Shown piece after piece: positions 15,721-27,900 of a stretch of DNA of 64,000 bases. The first letter of the stretch is position 1. The number at the start of each line of letters is the position of its first letter. Both the position numbers and the translations under genes were made by a program. The notes below the pieces were generated by a model that was given only the letters and a program-made list of their open reading frames with translations, ran no database searches and had not been told where the DNA came from. Source of the stretch: Cercospora beticola (Eukaryota; Ascomycota; Dothideomycetes; Mycosphaerellales; Mycosphaerellaceae); assembly GCF_033473495.1 (NCBI RefSeq), contig NC_088943.1, positions 463,501 to 527,500 on the forward strand. Direction: 5' to 3'.

Positions 15721-16186
15721 GTGCTTGCTTTCTGGCCCGGTTCCGATCGGATCACTTGGCTTGATTTTGGCGGGAGATGCAGAGCGATTCCAGCATGCTT
15801 ATGAGATACGTCTGGCGCCCACGCGACGCCACGGAGCTGCGAGTTGTGCAGTTGTGCACAGGGCTGAAATGCGGCAATCAAAGTCAATGTGTCGGAAGTC
15901 CACTCCCGAACGCTGTGAAGACCGCATTTCTCCGTGCCAAGACCTGGAAGCCAGGATCCTGAGGGTCTCGATGGCGAAAATCTGCGTCGTCATCGGGACT
16001 GGGGACGTTCCTGCAGAAGCAACGAGATGTTGGGTGGCAAGAGAAGTGGGGAATGTCGCGGCAACAGAGCGGATGCAGGACAGGTGTCGGAGTCTGGACG
16101 CTTTCCTATCGGACTTATGTCCGGCGTCCATGAGAACAACTCCGACTCAAGCCAACCGTATCTGGACGCAAGCACTCGTAAAAGCC

Positions 16187-18512
16187 TCAACTAAAATTGA
16201 TCAACTCATCAAACAGAGCATCATCTTCAACTTCCGCATCGTCCGTCTCAGCAAGCACAGTTGATTCCAATCTCGAAGCCAATTCCTCCACAGTCCCCGG
16301 CCTCTCCTTCAACTCGCCCACATCGAGATTCATCTGAATGCCCGAATATGATTTCGTCGGATCATGCTGCTCCCCATGTCGTGACAGCTCTTGCGCGAGG
16401 AATCGAGCTCGTGACGCTGGCATCTTGCCAGACTCCACTGCGAGGGCCAACAGGCCTTTGAAGCACAAGCTCGCAACAGGGTACGCGGTGCTCAACACAC
16501 CGTATCCGTAGAGGCAAGCCATGAAGTAGAACTGCCATTCCGGGTCGTTTGCCGAATTCGCGAGGACGGCGTTGGCGATGAATAGCAAGGACGGATGCCA
16601 GTAGATGTTATATATCGCTTGCGAATAGTAGAGCCGCATCTCGATCATGAGTCGTTTGAGCTGTCGCAAGGATGCAGCCGAGATGCTTTCGGGACTAACT
16701 AGAGCCCGGGGAGTCGAATGTTCGGAGGACGACCTTCTTTCCGGATCACGGTCGCATGAGTGTGACGATCGCACCATGGTACCAAATTCTGCACGAAGTA
16801 CTTAGCTTTTCAATCCGTGGATATTGCGGAGGAGATGTACGCACTGGAAGATCGCTATGTGATGTGGCACTCGCGTGCCCTGGGAAGGCTCGACCGCGAA
16901 CTCTTCAGCAAGTGCAAGCAGCTGCTGATACTTGGATTCCATGGCTGCTAGTGGCACGCGTTCGGCCGTGTTTTCGGGCGCGCCGGAATACAGGATAACG
17001 ATTTCTCGGCAGAGACGCCAGAATTTGCAGATGTGGTTGATTGTTGTTCCCATGTACGAGGGCAGCTTGAACCCTGGTGAGCCCGGGATGAAAAGAGACG
17101 GGGTGGCTCTGGTGGGCGGATGTTGATAGTAGAAAGCGTACCCGCTGATGTGGTCAGCGTACGACGGAACAGCGCGCAAAAGGAAGACTCACCAAGTGAC
17201 GCAGAAATAACCCCAAGCAATATGTGCTCGTGATCGAGTGTCGTCGCTCAGCGGGTTGGTTTCTGACACATGTGGAGCAGAATCTGGGTCGCCATCTTCC
17301 AGACCCAATCGGTCTGCCATCTTGCGAGCGAGCTTCAGATATTTCATTCCATCTTTGTCGTGCCCATTGCTCGAGCCGGCATAGGCCATGTTGGCCAACG
17401 CGGCAACATGGAGTAGCGAGTCGGTACTCTGATCAGCCTCCCACATCTTGTTCGCCTCGTCGTACAACTGCCAAGCGAGGCTTGGTGCAGTAGCGTCGAA
17501 GACCGTATATGGGTGCTGCGAACTTCATAAGCTCCGCAGTTTCCGTGGCAGGAGCACACATACACATCCATAGTAGAGCACTGCGTTCACGAGGAATGGC
17601 GAGCAGAATCGGAGCTTGTGGGCAAGGAGATCACCGAGGAACAGATCGGCGTCAAAGGTACCGAGGACGGGATGCATGTTCTCCAAGTACAGGGAGATAA
17701 TCGAGGCAGCGGTATCGTTGGAAACAGGCACGGTCGTCCAGTAGGAGATTTGGAGGTCTCGAAGGCTGGCATCACAGAGGGCATGCTTTTGCCGCAGCCT
17801 CGACGGTGGACTGACTTCGCCGATAGTCAACCTGATCTATTGTCAACGCAACAACGTATGTGGGGCTGCTGCTCATGATGTACTTACTGAGACCGGAATG
17901 GCGATTCGGCGAAAGTCAGCAGAGCGTTCGCGACAGCTTCTGAAGGCCCGTGAGGCTCGAGGATTTGGTATGCATTCGGATGCTTGCACATCAACTCGAA
18001 CTCCAATGCCGATTGTGTGTACGGTATTGTCGCTCGTACAGTCTCATGATATGAAGGCGAAGCACTATGGGTCAGGCTCGCTGGCTGCACAACCTCGCCG
18101 AGCATGTCGAAGAACTGTCTGCTGGATGCATCGCTGCTACTGGACAACGTTCTCGAATTGGTGTCGATATTTGCACGCGATTGCTCGAGCAGCCTACGTA
18201 GATTCATCACTTCATCTCGGAGGGCTTGATTTTCCTGCCGCCGCGCTGTTGCAGGCAATTCTGTGGCATATTGGCATATTTGAGATTGATTCAGGCAGGA
18301 TGTGCAGGATGGCCTTAACCCGTCACACTAGGCTGCGGTTAGCAGATGTCGCGGTGCTCGTCACGACCGGGAGCGAAAGTCGCCTTGGTCTTTCGCGAGC
18401 GACATCGTTCGCAGGCCATGGAAATCACCACTCGTCTCTTCTTCTCTGAGGGCCCTCCACTCGCGCCGGGAGAGCCGGCGGAAGTGCGGTTCGACGCATT
18501 CTTGGAGGCCAT
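16187..18512 (-). CDS. Zn(2)Cys(6) transcription factor (TF2), possibly disrupted
   Basis: Exons by splice reading are 18384-18512, 17888-18327, 17564-17831, 17193-17515, 16845-17144 and about 16187-16788. The zinc cluster is formed across intron 1 (ACERCRSRKTK joined to CDGLRPSCTSC: C34, C37, C44, C51, C54, C61), preceded by an EKKRR nuclear-type signal. The middle homology region follows (CSPFLVNAVLYYG, WQLYDEANKMWE). Two oddities stand out. Intron 1 (18328-18383) needs a GC donor (GCGACT), although its TGCTAAC branch and TAG acceptor are perfect. At the last junction a well-formed intron (16789-16844, GTGCGT..GTGCAG) leaves exon 6 one base out of frame. The gene may be a recent pseudogene, contain a sequence error, or use another acceptor. 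Architecture parallels TF1. Confidence 0.7.
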
Positions 18513-18956
18513 GGATCAGTCCGGCTGGCGTGGCGTAGCGGCGTCCATGCGGTGTGGCAGAATCAGGTGCATTGCTCCCACGCAGAGGCGTCTTGAGGTC
18601 CTGCAAAAGTCGTTGTTTTCCGCTTGCACATGTCTGTGGTCTAGGCGAGGCCCGGATAATAAAACATATCCGTGTGACCCAATCGGATGCCGATCCCGGG
18701 TCCCTCCATTTCACTTTGACCCACCCTGCGCTGAAGATGTAAGGAGACTCTTCCCATCGCGATTGCCATGAGACTCTCGAATTCTTCATCACCCACTCAT
18801 ACTCATCGACTGAGAAGCAACGCCACGGTGGCATACGAATGAAGTGGTTATCGACATCAATTCTGCAATCTGCGTACGAGCTTATTGTATATCAAGATCT
18901 CAGGATCGCAGAGCATATTTCAGGCCACCGAGTCTGCTGCAACACCCGATCCGTGA

Positions 18957-20754
18957 TCACGCTAAGGCAGACCGAACCACATTTCTCTTCAGATCTCGTC
19001 GTTGGAACCACCACACGAGCCACGTAATGCCGAACTGCGCGACAAACGCACAAGTCGACCAAATGAAACCTTTCCTGAAGATGGGCGCATCGACTTGCGG
19101 ATACGTCAAGAGTGGCAGCCAGGCATTGAAGGCGTAGCCGAAACTGTTCATCAGCCCGAGCACGATACTGCGTTCTTCTGCATCTGCGCCACAGATTTCG
19201 CTGTCATGAAATGTCAGCTCGGTTCAATGGACTGTAAGTAAATCGAGGACTTGAGTACTTACTTCGCCCACGACATACTGATCGGCCCGTACGGGACCGA
19301 CATTCGATAGATGAAGAACGCGAACCATTTCAGGCCGGAAGGAACTGCCCAGATGGCCAGAATGATCGAGTACAGCAGACCGAAGAATGTCGAAACGGAC
19401 ATCCACGCTGCTCGCTGTCTCCAGTAATCCGAGAAAATGGCAATGACCACAGTAGCCACTGCTTGCACAGCTGACTGTGCCGTGGGGATGATGTTGATGA
19501 GCTCGACTGAGTAGCCCGCGTCCTTGAGCCAGAGCGAGAACGGGTTGATGCCGGATGATGGTCCCTGCGAGAGGTTGTCAGCATTGCAGAAATTCACTCC
19601 TCGGACACCAGATCTCTACTTACAGTATTGATGAAGATGATGTACAGGATCGTGAGCAGGTACACATGCCATCTTCCGAAGATGCGCTTCCACGCCGACC
19701 AGCCCAGCTTTGTCCTCGGAGCACGACCGACCGATTCCATACGCTTCTGCGCAAGAACGATTTGATCCTTACGCAGATAAAACGCGCGACTGTTCTCCGG
19801 AAGATCTGGGATCAGGAAAAGACCGGCGATCGCAATCGGCGCGCTGATCACTCCATCCATGATGAACAACCACTGCCAGCCTGTGCCAATCAATCAGTCA
19901 GCGAACAAAACATGCGACTTCATTGCCCGGTTCGACTCACCCGCTAGCCCATGTGTCCCATTCAAACCTTTATACACTCCCGCCTGCAAATATCCACTAA
20001 ACATACTCGCAATCGCCGAACTCGCATGAAAAATACAAGCCCTCTTTGCCAGCTCCGAGGGTTTATACCAACTTCCCAAGATCATATGCGCCGCAGGATA
20101 AAAAATACTCTCAAACAACCCCACAAAGAACCTTATCGCAATCACATGCTCGCTCGTCTTCGCAGCCGCCAAACAAAACGTCAGAATCGTCCAAACCATC
20201 TCACATGAAGGAATCCATATCGAAGGCCGAACTTTGGTGAGAATGATTTGTGAGGGAATTTGTCCGACGACGTAGCCTGTCGTCCACGCCACGTCGACGT
20301 AGTTGATTTGGTTTTGGTTCATGCGGAGGTCCTCTTTCATGCCGCTGACGTAGGCGTTGGCGATGTTGGTTTGGTCGAGGTTTTTGATGAAGTAGCCGAG
20401 GGAGAGGATGATGAGGACGCTGGTATCTAGACGGTGGAGGAAGGCGCTTTCTTCTTTGCTGCGGTTGGGTTCGTAGTCCCAGATGTAGGCGTACCAAGGG
20501 ACTTTGGGTTTTGCGGAGGAAGAATTTGGCGATTGAGGCTCATCGCTAGTGGGAGAGGAGATTTCGCTGGACGCTTGGAGGTCTGTTTTGGCCTCTACCG
20601 TGTAATTGGCCTTTTCCGGAGTGGTCGAGGCCATTTTGACGTTCGTCGTTGACGAGTTGGAGGAGGATGAGATCAGCGGCTGAAGTTCACCATCGTCTCG
20701 CGCGCCGGACGACTCTCGTCTGTTATAGGTAAAGGCTCTGGACTTGCCACTCAT
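18957..20754 (-). CDS. MFS transporter, anion:cation symporter (Dal5/Fen2-like) family, 4 exons
   Basis: Exons are 19941-20754, 19624-19880, 19263-19564 and 18957-19200. Introns are 59-62 nt with CTGAC branches, giving 538 aa. An unusually long Ser/Thr-rich cytoplasmic N-terminus of about 85 residues precedes the first helix. Family marks are NLDQTNIANAYVSGMKEDL, VGQIPSQIILTKVRPS, RFFVGLFESIFYPA with GSWYKPSELAKRA, and WANEICGADAEERSIVLG near the end. Members carry small organic anions such as pantothenate, allantoate or nicotinate across the plasma membrane. The substrate cannot be told from sequence. Its position between regulators and the NRPS suggests a role in uptake or export for that pathway (inference). 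Confidence 0.9.
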
Positions 20755-21969
20755 TCTCGATTTTCACGCGCGGTCCTCGAATGGGACGATGATAAGAACC
20801 TTATCCCAACCGAAATCAGGTCCCTTGCAGCACATCTTTGCCAAAACTTCTCCCACGCGACAGACCGGGCCTATGCATCTCCAAGCTACGCAAGCAAGCA
20901 AGTGCGCAGCCGATATGCCGGAGAACGTGCTTGGAGGGAACATGCTCTCCCGGCTGAAAAGAGGTACGAAAGTGGGAATCGTGGGCCGTTTCGAGGGTTA
21001 CTAATGGCCAACGTGCTTCGCATCCACCATTGCGACACCTTTCTACACGGCAGGATTGGCGGGATGAGAGACATGAAGTCCACGGACGTACTCCGGTCTA
21101 GCGCGTGATTGGTCTTGGCGTGGATGAGAAGCTCGACAAGCTGGATGGCGCAATAGGTGGATGCTTAGTTGGGCTGTACAGGTGCGTGTGGAGAAACCGG
21201 TTTCGGTGGGTTTGCTTGGCTGGTGTTCGGGATGGCTGTATCAGGTTGGCCGTCTCCATTCGTCGGACTGCTTGAGATGTTTGGCATGTTTAGCATTTTG
21301 CTGCCTACGTGCTTCGTGTTCTCTTAGAGCGGCAAGGATATGTAGCGTCTTTTGGTTGCATTTCCCTCGTCACGATTGCGGGTTGGAGCTGCTCTTATTA
21401 TTCACTGTTGCCGTGCTTGGGCAGTGCAGAAGTCGCGGCTGCAGAAGGCAAGTAGCAGGGTGAGCCAAGCCTGACAGATCCGTTCTGGACATGAGGTACT
21501 TGAGGAAGTTTGTCTCTTTGCGCCGCTCACATCGAAATTTGATCATCGATGCCACTTCATTGCCCGTGAGCACGTTTGATGGCTTTGGGGAAGAGCATCG
21601 AAAAGAGGCTATTGCGACCTCAGCAATAACCGCAGCGAAAGATGTCAACTTGCTGTTCTTTTTCGAGCATGTTGAGAGGGCAAGCGCTATGAGATCGCAT
21701 TGTGTTCGAGGGTGTCTCTCCATGAAGTTGCTGAGGCCGAGATTGCATGCTAGAAAGATGGGAAAAGCTCACATGGTTGGGCGGACCCCGGCGTGATTAC
21801 AGCATCACGTTCGTAATCAGGATCTCAGCAATTTCTGACCATACGGGAGCTCTCGATCTAGCAATACATTGTAATTTCCTGGCGTCCTGTAGCTAGACCC
21901 TAGAGTAAGCGGGAATAATAGCGCTTGCCTACCTTCGCAAATCCAACACCAAGACGCCTCGCTCGAGAA
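20755..21969. other. Intergenic region between MFS gene and NRPS 3' end
   Basis: This is the promoter side of the transporter. About 1.2 kb contains no supported gene. Short frames have no start or splice support. Confidence 0.4.
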
Positions 21970-24900
21970 CTATTCTGGCCGAACTGCGAGAATAGTAGCT
22001 AGAAATTGCGAAAGCAGCTCCGAGGCACTTCTCGCAGAGAGGAAAGTCGTCTTGTATTCCACCACGACAGAAGCAGTCCTCTCGATGCTTGTGATCTTCG
22101 CTGAAACGGCATACTACAAGATGTCAGTAAACTGGTCGCAATTTTGGTCGCTTGAACTTGTTTTATTACCTCATTCGGATCTTCTCCTCCGATGTCTTCG
22201 AACACAAGACTGGGAGCGCTATCACCGCCACGCTTGACATCCTCGCTTGGACCCACCTGCTGGTAATTGAAGACCGAATCGAAGAGATGGCCACATTTGA
22301 TCTCGTGTTGGATTTCCGCCAGAGAGCAATACTGAAAATCGAGATCTTCAATCATCTGTCTGCGGACTGCCCTGGCCAGCTGGAGGAGGGTCGCGTGTCC
22401 GCTCACGTCGACTCGACATGTGAGCAGATTCGCATAGGCGCCGATGGATCGTTCGATACCGGGGACGGGCAAATCGCGGCCTGCACGAAGGTATCCGAAA
22501 CATACGTCGGCGCTGTGAGTGTATTGATGCAGCATTTGAGCCCAGGCGGATTGGAATAGACTGCTGAGGGTGATGTCGTTCTCGCGACAAAACTGTTCGA
22601 GCCGGGTGTAATCTGTTTCGCTGATTCCTGCATACACCGTCTTCGTGACTGAGCTCGTGGTGTGGGGTGCATCGACGGCTGGAAAATGGCATGGGGACGA
22701 GTCGTTCAACTTTGTCTTCCAATAGTCCAACTGATGAGCTTTATCCATCTTATCAAGCAATTGAGCAAATGCACGCGCGGTGTCGATGAGTTCTAAGTGT
22801 CGTTCGAGGTCAGGCTTGTCGTACGCTCGTTGCCACTCTTCGAGCAGGATCGCGACAGAGGCCCCATCGGTAATTGCGTGGCTCATCTGGAACTGACAGA
22901 TGATCAGACTAGGATCATTCGCGAGCTTGCACAGCAGCAGCCGATGTGGCGGACGCAATGGACTCTGGCCTTCAAGCGAACGCTCGCTTTGCAGCCATTG
23001 TCGCGCTGCAGTCTCAGTAGCCTTCTCCGCAGTGACCACTGTAGCGTGAACGCCTTTCAGAATGATCTGGTGGAACGAGGCAACCGGGTCTGTGTTCTCC
23101 ACAAAGACTGCTCGAAGCGAGGGTTGTGAGTCCACCACGACCTGCCACGCTCGCTCCAGGTCATTCGGCCGCACTGGCAGACCAGATTTCGACGACACGC
23201 GATACGTCTGCGTCGAATTGTATAGTGATGGATCTCTCATCTGGCTTATCAACATGCCGGACACCATGGGCGCGCACGTGACAATGTCCTGCACAGTACA
23301 GTCCTGGTTCGCTCGGCAAATGTCAGGCAGCACAGAGCTTTGCAGATGGTCCAGCTCATCATATGTCAGGCGAGCATTACTGAGATCACTCAAGGTGAGC
23401 TGAGGCTTCGCATCGGCAAGAGTGGTACAGATGTCGGTGAGTGTTGGGACCAGTTGATTCGCCCACTCACGTATCTCCGCTTGTCTTGTGAGGGCTCGAT
23501 TGAAACTAAAGCTGAACGCCGCCTCACCCTTGGTCACGGAAGCAAGTATGACAATGAGGGAGGATGCCGGAAATTCGCCCTGCGCATCCGCACAGTCCAA
23601 GTTAATCGACTGGAGCAACGAGTCCGAGGATTCGAGCTCTTGGAACTGACCCATATAATTGAATTCCACCTCCATGGTCGAGTTGTGTGATTTGAAGGCA
23701 AGTCGGCCGTCTTCATTGAAAAACCGTGCGGCGAAATACTGCCAGCCATTCGCGGGAAGTCGTCTCCTCATGTCTTTGACATGTCTAACCACGCTATGCA
23801 CCGTCTCCGCATCGTGACGCTCGGTAGTCAGGGGCGCCATGGTCGTGAACCATCCAACGGTGCGTGACAAGTCAATATTCTCGTTCCACGGCTCACGACC
23901 ATGTGCTTCGGTGAACATACTGAAAGAATCGCGCTCTGGAAAGATGCGGAAAAAGGCAAGCCACACTGCCGCTTGGAGAAGATCGACAGGGCTGGTACTG
24001 AGCGCAGCGTTGGCAGAGGAGAGCAAGAGTTTGGTGATGTCGCGCCCAATCAAAATGTCCAGCTCTTCGTGGTCTTCATTCTTGTTGGACGTCACGCCAT
24101 CATTGAACCCCCAAAACGATAGCTCGTTCTTGACCGCGGGTGTTGGTAGCACAGTCTTTGCGTCACTGAATATGCTCGACTTCGCCCGGTCCTGCTGTGC
24201 CTCGTTCCACAGCATGAACGAAGTCCCACTCGCTGGAGAAGTCGCATTCGTCAGCCGGTTTTCGAGGTCTCCGGCAATGATGCGCCACGAGACCAAGTCT
24301 ACCACGAGGTGATGCGCGAGCATGATGAGGATCTGGCTGCCGTCTGGAAAATCACACAGCTGCGCGATGAACACTGGGCCATGTTCGATATCCAATGTGT
24401 ATTGTAGTCCTGTTGCCAAATATTCGGCCGCCGCCATATCTGGCACCGTGGACGACATGAACTTGTGAAGAGGCTCCGCTTTGGCATCTGCTGCGGGCAA
24501 GTACTGTACCCAATTACCGGACTCTCGACGAAATCGTGCACGCAACATGGCGTGGTCAGCCACCAGTGCCGACAATGCGTCTGATACTGCCTGAGGTTCG
24601 CAGAAGCACGTAAGCCTTACGGCAAGGTGCTGCAAATACCCGTTGTACACAGATGGTTCAAGTTTGTTTTTGTCGACTTCGGCGAAGAAGATCTGCTGGA
24701 TAGGAGAGCACGCGTAGGAGAAGTCAGTCATTGGTTGGCCGGCCACTTCTGTGCCACTTTCAACGCTCACTTGGGCCTGGTCTGCCAATACCGCAATGCT
24801 TTCGCTCTTCAGGATCTGAGTGACTGTGACCTGGATATCGTCCTCGCGACAGCGTGGTGCCAATCGCATCGCTGAAATGGAGTCGCCTCCGTTTGCCACA

Positions 24901-27900
24901 AAGGATCGATCGAGGATGACATCTCGTGTTGAAGTACCGAGCACGTCAGCAATGGCCTTCTGAATTAGCCGTTCAAGCTCACTGCCAGGTTTTCTCGAAA
25001 GATGCTTCGGCTCGTCGGACAGCAACTCCTTCCTGGATTCCGCAAGAATACGCATCAAACTCCTCGTGTCTAATTTGCCTGCTGAGGTCCTCGGAAGGCT
25101 GGACAGGGCACAAAGCGCCGCAGGAATCATATGAGAAGGCAAATGAAGTGTCAGATGCTGTCGCAGCGCCTCCTTCAACAACGGCAGATCTTCGATATCG
25201 GCAGTGCCCAGTCGCCTCGTACCGTCATGTTTCGCTGAGCCAGGTTGATCAGGGACAGTGAAGAAGCCTACGAGGCGGTTCGAGTAGGGCCCTGTCTCGG
25301 CAAACACGCACACGGCTTGGTCCACTCGGTCATGCTGGGACATGCAGCTTTCAATTTCCCCAAGCTCCACACGCTGGCCAGCAATCTTGATCTGGCTGTC
25401 TTTGCGGCCTTTGAATAACAGATTGCCCGCCTTATCGTAACACACCAAATCACCGGTGCGATACAGCCTACCACTCCGTCCTGGAATGCCGTTTGATCCA
25501 CGGCTCAGCCACGGCAAGTCGTGGACAAATGGTGAGTCTGTTTGATCACAGCTTTGAACGTACCCAGGACCGACCAGTGGCCCTTCGAGCAATAGCTCTC
25601 CTACGCAACCAAGAGGTACAAGATGTCTTCGCTCGTCAACGATCCATGTCTTGCAACCCGCACCTTTGCCAATGCTTCCGCGAAAACCCTGCTCGCAGTT
25701 GATAACCTGTATGGTCGACGTGGATGTACACTCTGACGGGCCGTAGCTGTTGATAAGGGTCGTAAGCTGTGACCATCTCTGTGCATCCTCCGGTGTAAGT
25801 GGCTCGCCGCCTACGTTCATCGTCTCGAGACTCTCTATGACATCGAATGGTAGCATGCGGGCTACTGAGGGGGTGAAGTCTGCAAAAGTTATTCCGAAAC
25901 GCTTGATCGCGCCTACTAGATCATTCGATCGGTCTGTTTCCGAGGGCACACAAAGACAGGCCCCGCTAGTCAGTGCATGTAACAGATTGGACCAGGCTAC
26001 GTCGAAACTGTAGGACGCGAAATCTAACACGCGAGCTTGTCTGGAGGCGCGCGATCTTCCAAGTTGGTAGAAGGGAGCCTGGTGCTTGATTGCACTCGCG
26101 AAATTTGAATGCGTGATCTTGACGCCTTTGGGAGTGCCTGCACTGCCGGACGTGAAGATAATATATAACAAGGCAGAAGTTGATACTGTTGCAAGTCGGA
26201 TTTCGCCGACTTGTGAGTGGAGGATTCCTGTACAGAGTGCATTTTCTAAGCAGACCGACTGGCAATGTATGCCTTGTGCAGCGAGCTCTTCCACTAGCGC
26301 TCCCAGACCTGGTGTCGCAATGACCATTGCGGGTTGAAGGTGTCTGAATATTGCGTGCAATCGACCAGAGGGCTGACGAATGTCCAGAGGAGCAGACACC
26401 GCGCCGACTTTCATTATGCCGAGCATGACCACGGGAGCCCATCCTGTCTTCTCCATCAGCAGCACTACGGTCGCGCCACGACCAATGCCACGCGATATGA
26501 GGTACTGAGCGAATTTCGCCGAGACATCGTCAAGTTCTTGGTAGGACCAGTCGACATCCCAAGCGCAGACCGCCTTTGTAGCTGCGTCCTGCTGTCCTGC
26601 AGTCTGTGATATCCAGTCATGCAGGCACATATTGTAAGTCCTGGGTACCTCCCGATTCCAGTTCCAGATCGTTTCGGCGTGGCTCGAGCAGAGAAAGTCT
26701 AGCTCACTGACGAGGCTGTTCTGAAGGCGTGGATCACACAGCTGCCGCAGAACATGCGCGAGCGTCTCTGCTAGTCGCTTGACCGAAGTTGCAGAGATGA
26801 GTGTGCTGTCGAAAGTGATGTCCATGCTACATTCTGCGTTGCCCAAGTTGCAGACCAGTGTGAGCGCCTGCTCGTCAAAGCTTCCGAGTTCAGAAGCGCC
26901 TGGCTCTGACTGCGGACAGAAGAGTGTTGCACCTGGTGCTTGCGCGGCCGGCTGATGAATATCAATTACGAGCATGGTCTGGAAGGCGCATGCCCGCCTG
27001 CTGTCGTCGTTGATCTTTCGAATTCTGCTCAGGCCATACTGCTCGTGCGGAACGGTGGACACCGCGCCATCCTGTATCTGCCGGAGCAATTGCTCCACGG
27101 TGCAAGTCGTTTCGAGGCGAACACGGACTGGCACGGTGGCGATCGTGGGCCCGAGCATCGAGTCTATACCCGCGACATCCGCCTGACGACCAGACACGAC
27201 GGCTCCAAAAACAATATCGGTGGAATCAGAGTAACGACCAAGCGTTAGGGCGCATGCGGCGCGAACGAGATTCGACGGCGTGATATCTGACGCTGGCCAA
27301 CATACGTCCACGATGCGATGCTGTATCTGTGAGTCCACCCGTGGTCTGTAGGAACGCGATGGGATCGTGGGGAAGACGGTGGTCTCGACACCGCGCATCC
27401 GCGAGGCCCAAAACTCCTCGCTCTCTCGTGAACGAATATTGCTTTGTTCTGCAAATGTAGCGAAAGGCGCTGCTGGTGGCACCGGCCGGCCGTGATAAGA
27501 ATGCTCAATGTTCTGCATGAGGAGTCCCATCGTCCATCCGTCGTAGACGGCATGGTGAAGGACCAACATGAACGTGTGGTGCGACGCGCCGTCTGCTGCG
27601 ACATCACGAATTAATGCACAATGTGCAAGTCGCGTGCCCAGCCCTATATTGTGCTGCAAGCTCTCTTGCCAGTAGGCAGCCGTACTGCAATGCCGGGGTG
27701 CCTCTACGGGCATGTGCTCATCGGCCACAACGACCTGTATCAATCCTTGTCGGCCACCGTCCACGATGCGAGTCCGCAAAATAGGTGTCGAAGCTACCAC
27801 TTCACTGACAGCTCTACCAAACCGAGCCGGGTCAATGTCAGGAAGCAGCTGGAACGACATACGGTTCACGTAGGCATCCTTACGTGTCGTTGTTGCTGCC

